Source: Streptococcus sanguinis SK355 (GTDB lineage: Bacteria; Bacillota; Bacilli; Lactobacillales; Streptococcaceae). From it: a DNA stretch of 64,000 nucleotides. A program made the translations under genes and the position numbers. The stretch is taken from NCBI RefSeq assembly GCF_000212855.1, contig NZ_GL890993.1, positions 478,211-542,210 on the forward strand. The letters are read 5' to 3'. The notes beneath the pieces were generated by a model. The model ran no database searches, had not been told where the DNA came from, and saw only the letters and a program-made list of their open reading frames with translations. Shown here piece by piece: positions 45,115-52,373 of this stretch. Each line of letters starts with the position of its first letter. The stretch's first letter is position 1.

Positions 45115-46661
45115 CGCTTATTGACCTCGCTAATCAGCCCCTTAATGTCAATCTTGCCATTCGGGGTCAGAGGCAGGGTCTCTCGATAGAGAAACTTGGA
45201 CGGCATCATATAGGACATCATGATATCCTGCAGATCTTCCTTGATTGCCTTGGTAATATCGATTTCTCGCTCAAACTGCTCAGCCACACCGTCTTTGAGG
45301 ATGACGTAGGCCAGCAGATTTTGAACCTTGTGGTCCTTATTGTAGCGGGGAACAGCTACTGCAGATTCAATGTATTTCGATTTGTTCAGGTTCTGAGACA
45401 CATCCTCCAGCTCAATACGGAAACCATTAAACTTAATCTGGAAGTCCATCCGGCCGCCGTAGAGCAGCAAGCCTTCATCTGTCATCGAGCCGACATCTCC
45501 TGTATGATAGGCTGGCAGACCTTCAAATTCAAAGAAGGCCTCCGCTGTCTTCTCAGGATTATTCAGATAGCCCTTGGATACAGCTGGGCCGCAGACGATG
45601 ATTTCTCCCTGCTGGCCATTCGGCACCTTCTGCCCCTCTTCATCAATGACAAAGGTAGGAGAGTCCGCCTTAGTATAGCCAATCGGCAGGCGCTTGCAAT
45701 TTTGCAGCATCTCATCTGTCACCGCTACCGCAGACAGAGCCACTGTTGCCTCAGTCGGACCATAGGCATTGATAATGCGAGCTTGAGGGAAGCGATCGCG
45801 CAGTTTCTGAGCTGTCTTGACTGTCAGCTCCTCACCGTCAAAGTAGAAATGCGTCAGCTGAGGCAGCTTCTGGCTGTTAAAGTCATCCGACAGCAAGGCC
45901 ATGTCCGCAAAGGAAGGCGTCGAAGTCCAGATAGCAATGGGCAGACTGAGAATCGTCTCAAACAGCTGCTTGAAATCCTGAGTCACAGCCGAAGGTAGGG
46001 CAAAAAGAGTTCCTCCCAAGGCCAAAGTCGGCGCCCAGTACATGACTGACAAGTCAAAAGAATAAGGCGGCTGAGCCAACATTTGAGGACGAGCCGGAGT
46101 CGCAAACTCCTTATCTGTAATCATCCAATTCGTAAAGCTGAGCAGATTATTGTGGGAAATCTGCACTCCCTTAGGTTTACCAGTTGTCCCTGATGTAAAA
46201 ATAATATAGTAGTTGTCATCTCCCTGCACTGGATGGCTAAGCTCATAGGACGCTCCCTCTCTGAAGGCTGTCTGGACTTGCTCCGCACTGAAAATAGGAG
46301 CTTCTACATTTGCCAGCGGAAAATCATTGATGGCAATAATCAAACTTGGCTCAGCAACTTCCACAATCGCTGCCACGCGCTCCAAGGCTGAGTGGCTGTC
46401 AATAGGAATGTAGGCATGACCAGACTTGGTCAAGGCCACAAAAGTAGCCAGCATTTCGTATTCCTGACCGCCAAAGACCACAACCGGAGACTTGTCAGGA
46501 AGTCCCAAACGGTCAATCTGAGCCGCCAACGAATCGGAATCCTTCTTTAAATCGCCATAAGTATGAACTTGACCTAAAATATCATAAACTGGAAAATCCG
46601 GCTGCACCTGAGCAAAATGCTCAATCGCTTCAATCATATCATGTATCACTTTATTTGACAT
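45111..46661 (-). CDS. dltA: DltA, D-alanine--carrier protein ligase
   Basis: 516 residues, an ANL-superfamily adenylating enzyme with the P-loop-like [16 protein letters not shown], the [12 protein letters not shown] motif, and C-terminal [14 protein letters not shown] with the catalytic Lys. Activates D-alanine and loads DltC. Follows dltX after 19 bases. Confidence 0.97.
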   Translation of the reverse strand: MSNKVIHDMIEAIEHFAQVQPDFPVYDILGQVHTYGDLKKDSDSLAAQIDRLGLPDKSPVVVFGGQEYEMLATFVALTKSGHAYIPIDSHSALERVAAIVEVAEPSLIIAINDFPLANVEAPIFSAEQVQTAFREGASYELSHPVQGDDNYYIIFTSGTTGKPKGVQISHNNLLSFTNWMITDKEFATPARPQMLAQPPYSFDLSVMYWAPTLALGGTLFALPSAVTQDFKQLFETILSLPIAIWTSTPSFADMALLSDDFNSQKLPQLTHFYFDGEELTVKTAQKLRDRFPQARIINAYGPTEATVALSAVAVTDEMLQNCKRLPIGYTKADSPTFVIDEEGQKVPNGQQGEIIVCGPAVSKGYLNNPEKTAEAFFEFEGLPAYHTGDVGSMTDEGLLLYGGRMDFQIKFNGFRIELEDVSQNLNKSKYIESAVAVPRYNKDHKVQNLLAYVILKDGVAEQFEREIDITKAIKEDLQDIMMSYMMPSKFLYRETLPLTPNGKIDIKGLISEVNKR

Positions 46662-46680
46662 TATTTCCTACTCTCTCACA

Positions 46681-46812
46681 TTAAAATTCATTATAGATAA
46701 AGCCACCCTGACCCTGACCCAGATAGCTAAAGAAATAAAGCAAGGCCAGAAAGATAACAAAATATAGTAGGGTTTGGCTCAAAAATTTATATAGGGTTTG
46801 ATGTTTTTTCAT
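46681..46812 (-). CDS. dltX: DltX, small membrane protein of the dlt operon
   Basis: 43 residues (MKKHQTLYKFLSQTLLYFVI, ending GGFIYNEF), one membrane segment and the conserved Gly-rich, aromatic C-terminus of DltX (Pfam DUF3687). Known to be needed for D-alanylation, where its C-terminus contacts DltB/DltD. Too short for most gene callers; ribosome site AGAGAG before ATG. Confidence 0.93.
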   Translation of the reverse strand: MKKHQTLYKFLSQTLLYFVIFLALLYFFSYLGQGQGGFIYNEF

Positions 46813-46846
46813 AGCTCTCTCTTATATTTTTAGTTAGACTTACACC

Positions 46847-46876
46847 ATTTTACCATTTTATGGAAGATGTTTTCAA
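46847..46876 (-). promoter_or_regulatory. Probable dlt operon promoter
   Basis: Minus-strand TTGAAA, 18 bases, TAAAAT; a second TAAAAT lies between them. Transcription would start some 30 bases before dltX. Confidence 0.5.
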
Positions 46877-46964
46877 CACAAAAGCTAAGGAAGATGTAAA
46901 GTTCTTATAAGGAAGAAAGGTACTTTGATACACCTTATAAATAGCCATTAAAGAGCATTTTCAA

Positions 46965-46991
46965 AAAATATATAAAAATTTTATATATTTT
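46965..46991. promoter_or_regulatory. 27-base perfect dyad, likely PadR operator
   Basis: AAAATATATAAAA and its exact complement around a single central A, directly upstream of the padR -35. It also lies between the divergent dlt and padR units. Confidence 0.6.
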
Positions 46992-46993
46992 GC

Positions 46994-47048
46994 TTGACTT
47001 TTTTCCCGAGAGGTTGTAGACTATATATAGAAAGATTATATATAAATA
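46994..47048 (+). promoter_or_regulatory. padR operon promoter with second operator
   Basis: TTGACT (46994), 17 bases, TAGACT (47017). CTATATATAG (47021-47030) and TTATATATAA (47037-47046) overlap the -10 and start point and share the ATATAT core of the upstream dyad, fitting autorepression. Confidence 0.65.
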
Positions 47049-47070
47049 TTTTACACAAGGAGGTGCTCCT

Positions 47071-47409
47071 ATGTCTTTCCCCACATCATCGGCTTTGATT
47101 GAGTTTCTCATCTTAGCCATCCTTGAAAAAGACGATTCCTACGGTTATGAAATCAGCCAGACGATTAAGCTGATTGCCAATATCAAAGAATCAACACTTT
47201 ACCCTATTCTGAAGAAGCTGGAGCAAAATGACTGCCTCACGACTTATTCACAGGAGTACCAAGGACGAAAACGAAAATACTATTCACTCACTGCCTACGG
47301 GCATGAACATCTACTCACTCTAAAAGAAGAGTGGCAAACTTATACCATGACCATCAGCGGTATCATAGAAGGGAGCATCCGTCATGACAAGAACCGAGTA
47401 TCTAGCTGA
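47071..47409 (+). CDS. PadR-family transcriptional regulator
   Basis: 112 residues, a short PadR winged helix (LIEFLILAILEKDDSYGYEI; STLYPILKKLEQNDCL) with a C-terminal dimer helix. Usually represses its own operon and senses a small molecule or antimicrobial. The ribosome site AGGAG sits within a perfect AGGAG-GTG-CTCCT dyad. Overlaps the next gene by 26 bases. Confidence 0.92.
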   Translation: MSFPTSSALIEFLILAILEKDDSYGYEISQTIKLIANIKESTLYPILKKLEQNDCLTTYSQEYQGRKRKYYSLTAYGHEHLLTLKEEWQTYTMTISGIIEGSIRHDKNRVSS

Positions 47410-47983
47410 GCTAGAAAAATATCTGAAAAAACTGCCACGCAAGGACTACCAGGAAGCTATGGATTACTTCACTGAGTATTTCGATGAGGTAGGCCCAGAG
47501 GGCGAGGCAGCCGCTATTGCTGAGCTAGGCAGTCCTAAGGAAGCGGCCCATGAGATTATGTTGAATCTTTTGGACAAAAAAGTCGAGGAAGATAATCAAG
47601 ACAGCAGTTCATCAAAAAACACTAAGAACATCGTCCAGATTGCTATCCTATCCATTTTGGCAGCACCTTTGGCTATTCCGCTCTTTATAGTAGCAGCACT
47701 TTTGACTTTCGTTTTCTTCCTCTTAGTCTTTATCTTTGCTCTAGTCATGGCTATAGGTGCCTTTGCCTTCTTTATTTTTGGAATCAGCCTGATCTGGGAC
47801 ACTTTGACAGTGGGACTGACGACATCGATCCCGGCTTTCCTCTTCACTCTGGGGCTCAGTGTTCTAGCTCTGGGACTGTCCGGCATCTTCTACGCAGGCA
47901 TTTCTCCTGTTACTCAGTTTGGCAAGGCTGGCTTTGTCAAACTAGCTCAACTCTTCGCAAAGAAAGGAGCACGTCATGGCTAA
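47384..47983 (+). CDS. DUF1700 membrane protein
   Basis: 199 residues. N-terminal helical domain typical of DUF1700 (MTRTEYLAELEKYLKKLPRK; YFTEYFDEVGPEGEAAAIAE), then a charged linker and about four membrane segments. In Firmicutes it occurs between PadR and DUF4097 genes; it is thought to take part in envelope-stress responses. Overlaps the next gene by 8 bases. Confidence 0.88.
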   Translation: MTRTEYLAELEKYLKKLPRKDYQEAMDYFTEYFDEVGPEGEAAAIAELGSPKEAAHEIMLNLLDKKVEEDNQDSSSSKNTKNIVQIAILSILAAPLAIPLFIVAALLTFVFFLLVFIFALVMAIGAFAFFIFGISLIWDTLTVGLTTSIPAFLFTLGLSVLALGLSGIFYAGISPVTQFGKAGFVKLAQLFAKKGARHG

Positions 47984-49016
47984 CATCAAATTGAAAAAAC
48001 CTCTTTTATCCGCAGCTATTTTAGCCTGCCTCTTTGGTGGAGCCCTGACAACTATCGGCTCCATTACAGGCGGTGTCAACGACTTGGTCAATTCTGCCAA
48101 AAGCAAGGTAAAACTAACGAAAAAAGAAGAAAGTTTCTCTGATCTTTCTTCCCTAAATATTAACTTAGCAGCTAGAAACCTCGTCATCAGCGAATCTCCT
48201 GATGACAAGGCTCACTTGACCTATTACCAAAGCGATGGTAACTATCAGATTGATGGAAGCTCGCTTGGAAAAATAACAACAAGTTCTGAAAACGGAAACT
48301 TAAACATCAAGGAAGATGGTGCAGGCTCCTTCCACATAAGCGCTGGCATCCGCTCCTTACTCAGCTTATTTGACCACGAATCTCAGGGGAAGCGTACTGT
48401 GCAGCTTTCCCTGCCCAAGGGGACCAAGCTTGAGACATTCAGCGGCAGTTCGTCATTAGGAGATGTTACGATGTCCAATCTATCAGCCAAAAATGCTGAC
48501 TTCTCTCTATCCAATGGCTCGTTGACTGTGAATGATAGCCAATTCGCAGCTGGTAAATTTAAGAACTCTCTGGGAGAGATTACCTTCAATAACAGTCAGA
48601 TTAGCTCTGGCAAAATCATTGATTCTTCAGGTACCATCACTCTGAGCAACAGCCAATTCGCAGCTGGCGAAATAGCAAACTCTCTGGGAGAGGTCAATCT
48701 AAACTCGAGCAAAATCTCCGACAGCACTCTGAAAATCTCAAGCGGCTCACTGAACTCTGAACAGTTGGAATTAGCTGGTACAATCTCTATCACTGACCAA
48801 CTTGGCGATATTAATCTGAACTTGGTTTCCGGCAGTTTGTCGCAGCTATCCTTTGATCTGAAAACGGATCTAGGTGAAATTGACATCCCTAGTGGTATGA
48901 GTGTAGAGCACACCAAAGACGATGATGTTAGCGACTCTGCCATCCGTAAAGTCGAAAATCCGACAACTACACTTACTGCCAGCGCCCAAAGCGGCAGCAT
49001 TAAGCTCAGCGAATAA
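47976..49016 (+). CDS. DUF4097-family exported beta-repeat protein
   Basis: 346 residues: N-terminal hydrophobic segment (about 10-27) followed by beta-solenoid-like repeats with the ladder pattern of DUF4097 (LiaG/adhesin-like). A repeat core NSQFAAGxxxNSLGE occurs twice (about residues 189-204 and 225-240) with related SSG/DSSG units. Third gene of the padR operon; located outside the membrane by inference. Function not established; families of this kind respond to cell-wall antimicrobials. Confidence 0.85.
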   Translation: MANIKLKKPLLSAAILACLFGGALTTIGSITGGVNDLVNSAKSKVKLTKKEESFSDLSSLNINLAARNLVISESPDDKAHLTYYQSDGNYQIDGSSLGKITTSSENGNLNIKEDGAGSFHISAGIRSLLSLFDHESQGKRTVQLSLPKGTKLETFSGSSSLGDVTMSNLSAKNADFSLSNGSLTVNDSQFAAGKFKNSLGEITFNNSQISSGKIIDSSGTITLSNSQFAAGEIANSLGEVNLNSSKISDSTLKISSGSLNSEQLELAGTISITDQLGDINLNLVSGSLSQLSFDLKTDLGEIDIPSGMSVEHTKDDDVSDSAIRKVENPTTTLTASAQSGSIKLSE

Positions 49017-49042
49017 ATCATAGAAAAGAATATATACAATCA

Positions 49043-49067
49043 GGGAGTCCTCAGCGGCTCCTTTTTT
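49043..49067 (+). terminator. Terminator of the padR operon
   Basis: GGAG/CTCC stem with a 10-base loop (some extra GC pairing possible), followed by TTTTTT. Confidence 0.65.
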
Positions 49068-49098
49068 GATAAAAATTCCCACAATTCTCTAAGATTGC

Positions 49099-49127
49099 TT
49101 TACAGGCCTTGGCCTTTGTGCTATGAT
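49099..49127 (+). promoter_or_regulatory. Promoter of the S66 peptidase gene
   Basis: TTTACA, 17 bases, TATGAT. Confidence 0.65.
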
Positions 49128-49159
49128 ATTCTATAAAAATTTATTCCAAGGAGGTCCCT

Positions 49160-50113
49160 ATGAAAAAACTCACACCTGGTATGCACATTCGGGTCGTCAG
49201 CCCCTCGGCGTCAATTGAACACATCGGTGGCTTTGAGGCCAATCTAGCCGCCAAGGAGCGCTTGGAAAAGCTAGGATTTACCGTGTCTTTTTCGGAGCAT
49301 TATCTGGAAAATGATCTGTTAGACTCTGCCTCCATCGAAAGCCGGGTGGCAGACATCCATGCTGCCTTTTCAGATGACTCCGTTGATGCCATCCTGGCCA
49401 CCATCGGCGGTTTCAACTGCAATGAGCTCCTGCCCTATCTGGACTTTGAGTTAATTGCTAGAAATCCTAAGATTTTCTGCGGCTACTCAGACACAACAGC
49501 CTTGCTCAGCGCTATTTATAGCAAGACCGGCATGAAGACCTACATGGGACCCTCTTACTCTAGCTTTAAAATGGATGCTCTACAGGACTACCAGACCGAG
49601 AGCTGGCTCAAGGCCGTCAGCCAGACTTCTTATGAATTGACTCCTAGTGAAAAATGGGGCGACAACGCCTGGTACCTGCCCGATGCCCCACTGACCTTCC
49701 ATGAAACGGAGTGGAAGGTCTATCATCACGGGCAAGCCCAAGCCACTGTTATCGGCGGTAATCTCTCCACCTTCTCACTTCTGCGTGGAACACCCTATGC
49801 CCCAACAGATGAAAACTATGTCCTCTTTGTTGAAGAGGCGGAGGAAGATGATTATGTAGAATTTGACCGCAATCTAGCAGCCCTCCTTCAGGCCTATCCC
49901 AACCCGCAGGCTCTTCTCATCGGCCGCTTTCCAAAAGAATGCCAGATGACAGAGGAGTTGCTCCTTTATATCGTGGATAAACATCCAATTCTAAAGACGA
50001 TTCCCGTCCTCCATGACTTGGACTTTGCTCATACTCAGCCACTCTTTACCATCACCATCGGTGCTCAAGTGACGATGGATACGGAAAAGATGTTGATCAG
50101 AATTGATGAATAG
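49160..50113 (+). CDS. S66-family LD-carboxypeptidase-like protein (MccF type)
   Basis: 317 residues. S66 hallmarks: IRVVSPSASIE at the start, ILATIGGFNCNELLPYLDF, the nucleophile motif KIFCGYSDTTALLSAIY with Ser in GYSD, Glu in LFVEEAEED, and a C-terminal IGAQVTMDTE. Such enzymes cut LD- or acyl-sulfamoyl-type bonds: either murein recycling (LdcA) or self-immunity to microcin C-like compounds (MccF). The short length and sequence tone favour the MccF side. Ribosome site AAGGAGG. Confidence 0.88.
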   Translation: MKKLTPGMHIRVVSPSASIEHIGGFEANLAAKERLEKLGFTVSFSEHYLENDLLDSASIESRVADIHAAFSDDSVDAILATIGGFNCNELLPYLDFELIARNPKIFCGYSDTTALLSAIYSKTGMKTYMGPSYSSFKMDALQDYQTESWLKAVSQTSYELTPSEKWGDNAWYLPDAPLTFHETEWKVYHHGQAQATVIGGNLSTFSLLRGTPYAPTDENYVLFVEEAEEDDYVEFDRNLAALLQAYPNPQALLIGRFPKECQMTEELLLYIVDKHPILKTIPVLHDLDFAHTQPLFTITIGAQVTMDTEKMLIRIDE

Positions 50114-50114
50114 C

Positions 50115-50150
50115 AAGAATCCTCATTCCAACTGGAATGAGGATTCTTCT
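50115..50150. terminator. Bidirectional terminator
   Basis: AAGAATCCTCATTCC/GGAATGAGGATTCTT, a 15-base perfect stem with AACT loop, between convergent genes. Confidence 0.88.
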
Positions 50151-50191
50151 CTTTCATTAGACACTATTTCATTGTTATCTTGCTGGCTTTT

Positions 50192-51451
50192 TTATCGTCC
50201 ACCAAAACCGCCTTGGCCGCCTGGGGCACCGCCGCCACCAGGTCCACCAGCGCCAGGTCCGTCTGCTGTGATTTCTGTTCGGCTTTCACCATTGACCGTG
50301 ATGGTACCGCCAGTGTAGGTAGCCGTTCCATCAAAGTCAAAGGCAGATACCGTAGAAGTAATATCCAAGTTTCCTCCTGACATGATGACATCACCGTTGG
50401 AGTCGATAGCATCGGTATCGCCTTCACCGACCTCGACCTTGATATCGCCACCAGTAATCTTGATAAAGATATCAGCGCCAGTTACGTCACTAGCTGCATT
50501 GATCCCATCATCTGTCGCATAAAGATCCAGCTTGCCGCCGTTAATGGTAACATTGGTTCCTTCCAGAGCTTCTACACTCTTGGAAACCGTAATCGTCCCA
50601 CCATCAATCAAAGCGATATTGCTAGCGTGCAGACCATCATCACCTGCATTAATCGTGATGGTACCGGACTGGATATAGAGATTCCCCAGAGAAGTATCTT
50701 CATCATTGTCCGCGTGGATGGCATCTTCTGTCGCTGTGATATCGATAGTAGCGTCCTTGATATTAATGGCTGAAGCTGCTGACAGACCATGCTTAGCTGC
50801 CTTGATCGTATAGGTATCACCTGTCACCCGCAAGGTCTGCTCAGACTTAATCGCTGTTTCATACTTGCCGTCAACTGTCAGGCTTCCAGATCCGTTGAGA
50901 GTCAGGTCAGAGTTACTATAGATAGCTGCATCTGCATCCGTATTACTGTGATTTGATGAATCTGAGATGGTGTTTTGGCTGCCGTCAGCCAGAGTCAGGC
51001 TTGTTTTACCCGCATTTTCTACTAGGATAGCTGCGTCTGTCCCGCTCATGGTTACGCCATTTAGGACGATTTGAACTTTGTCGCTATCACCTGCTTTGAC
51101 GACAATCTGCACATTTTCACTCGTTCCAGAAACGACATAGGTCCCAGCCTCAGAAATTGTCACGGTAGAGCCGGAGACACTAGCGCCGTCACCAGAGGTC
51201 TTAGCACTAGAGCCACTCAGGCTGATGGTCGTCGCCTTGGACTCATCATAAGAAGCATCTGAGTCCTCTGAGGCAAAATAATCAGAAGTATTAGTCTTAG
51301 TCTGACTGGTACTGGTAGCATTAGCAGTCTGGGTAGTGCTTGAAGCTGTAGAGCTGCTGGCATTTGAACTGCATGCTCCCAGCACTGCTGTCATCAAGAC
51401 CAGTGGAATCATCAATTTAATTTTTTTAAGAGTTGATTTTGATTGTTTCAT
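50192..51451 (-). CDS. Carbohydrate-binding-domain lipoprotein (DUF4353)
   Basis: 419 residues. Lipoprotein signal with lipobox LGAC, a Ser/Thr linker, then a right-handed beta-helix built of repeated units (ITINAGDDGLHASNIALIDG; TINGGKLDLYATDDGINAAS) as in DUF4353. The C-terminus is a Gly/Pro-rich tail (GPGAGGPGGGGAPGG). Start chosen at ATG 51451 after AGGAAAAG; the longer frame to 51562 overlaps the VTC gene. Such proteins are often coded beside VTC-domain and CotH-type genes. Role unknown. Confidence 0.85.
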   Translation of the reverse strand: MKQSKSTLKKIKLMIPLVLMTAVLGACSSNASSSTASSTTQTANATSTSQTKTNTSDYFASEDSDASYDESKATTISLSGSSAKTSGDGASVSGSTVTISEAGTYVVSGTSENVQIVVKAGDSDKVQIVLNGVTMSGTDAAILVENAGKTSLTLADGSQNTISDSSNHSNTDADAAIYSNSDLTLNGSGSLTVDGKYETAIKSEQTLRVTGDTYTIKAAKHGLSAASAINIKDATIDITATEDAIHADNDEDTSLGNLYIQSGTITINAGDDGLHASNIALIDGGTITVSKSVEALEGTNVTINGGKLDLYATDDGINAASDVTGADIFIKITGGDIKVEVGEGDTDAIDSNGDVIMSGGNLDITSTVSAFDFDGTATYTGGTITVNGESRTEITADGPGAGGPGGGGAPGGQGGFGGR

Positions 51452-51470
51452 TTTTCTTTTCCTATCTATT

Positions 51471-52184
51471 TTATTTGCTGCTGATATAATTTGCTTTTTT
51501 ATAAGCAAAGCCATATTTGGAGAAAGAGCTAGGAGACAGTTGGTAGCGATCCATGATTTCACTCAGCCATAGCGGGCAGGTTTCTGGAGTCTTAACTTCC
51601 ATGATAACGTGATTGGCTGGCAGGAGATGATCTCCATGGCGACCAGCCAAGAGACTCAGATCATAAGGACGGTAGGTAAGGTCGTGATCAAAGGTAATCC
51701 GAATCCGCTCATCCTCAATCCCTTTCATCGAATAACGATTGTAGCCGATATACATCATAGGCTGAATATTGCCAAAACGCTGGGTTAGCCAAGCCATTTC
51801 CTTATCTATCTGAACGTCAGTCAGCTGACTGTAATCTCCGTCCAGATAGGCTTCCGCTGTCAGCAAATCTGCTGCAATTCGGCGTTTGCTGACCAGATTC
51901 TCTGTCTTTTTCTTGATTTCTAAAAAGACTTGACTATCTTCGGTCGGATGCTCTTGATAAGTCCGCAAGCGCACCTTCTCGTCAAAGCAAGGATTTTCCA
52001 AGGACTCACGAATGAGCTGATAAGACGGCGTATCGTAGTAGAGATTGTTAATGGTCGAATAAGCTCGCTCATCCTCCACCAGATAGCCTTCAAACTCTAG
52101 CAATAGATCCAGCAAGGTTTCCTTGGAAATGATGTATTTGGTTTCAAAGCGCTGAAAATGATTTTGAAAATTTTTTTCTGCCAT
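51471..52184 (-). CDS. VTC-domain protein (polyphosphate polymerase-like)
   Basis: 237 residues, a VTC/CYTH-type tunnel fold: FQRFETKYIISKETLLDLL, the YDTPSY metal/substrate stretch, RLRTY, EIKKK, KRRI and ITFDHDLTYR, EVKT. In eukaryotic VTC4 this fold makes polyphosphate from nucleotide; bacterial short forms are less well studied. Precedes the DUF4353 lipoprotein by 19 bases, same operon. Ribosome site GGGGAG. Confidence 0.87.
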   Translation of the reverse strand: MAEKNFQNHFQRFETKYIISKETLLDLLLEFEGYLVEDERAYSTINNLYYDTPSYQLIRESLENPCFDEKVRLRTYQEHPTEDSQVFLEIKKKTENLVSKRRIAADLLTAEAYLDGDYSQLTDVQIDKEMAWLTQRFGNIQPMMYIGYNRYSMKGIEDERIRITFDHDLTYRPYDLSLLAGRHGDHLLPANHVIMEVKTPETCPLWLSEIMDRYQLSPSSFSKYGFAYKKANYISSK

Positions 52185-52233
52185 GGGCTTCTCCCCTCTC
52201 TATCTTTCTTGAATGTAATGCAATTTTAAAGAT

Positions 52234-52266
52234 GAAAACTTAAAAGAAAGATAAAGAAAACTTAAA
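52234..52266. repeat. Two direct repeats 22 bases apart upstream of the VTC gene
   Basis: GAAAACTTAAA at 52234-52244 and again at 52256-52266 (plus-strand reading), exactly two helical turns apart and 50-80 bases upstream of the VTC start. Looks like a response-regulator site. Confidence 0.45.
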
Positions 52267-52274
52267 GAAAACAA

Positions 52275-52299
52275 AACATCTCCCTTTTCAGGAGATGTT
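52275..52299 (-). terminator. Terminator after the YhgE gene
   Basis: AACATCTCC/GGAGATGTT perfect stem, 7-base loop, followed on minus by TTGTTTTC. The remainder of 52185-52373 has no gene. Confidence 0.75.
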
Positions 52300-52373
52300 G
52301 ATTAGAGAAAAAGTAAAAGAATTACAGATAGACTTTTCATCTACATTCTTACAGATTCATAAAGGCACAGACC

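Noticed and set aside
45027..45998. 323-codon plus-strand frame
   Set aside because: Antisense to dltA/dltB; no domain and no ribosome site.
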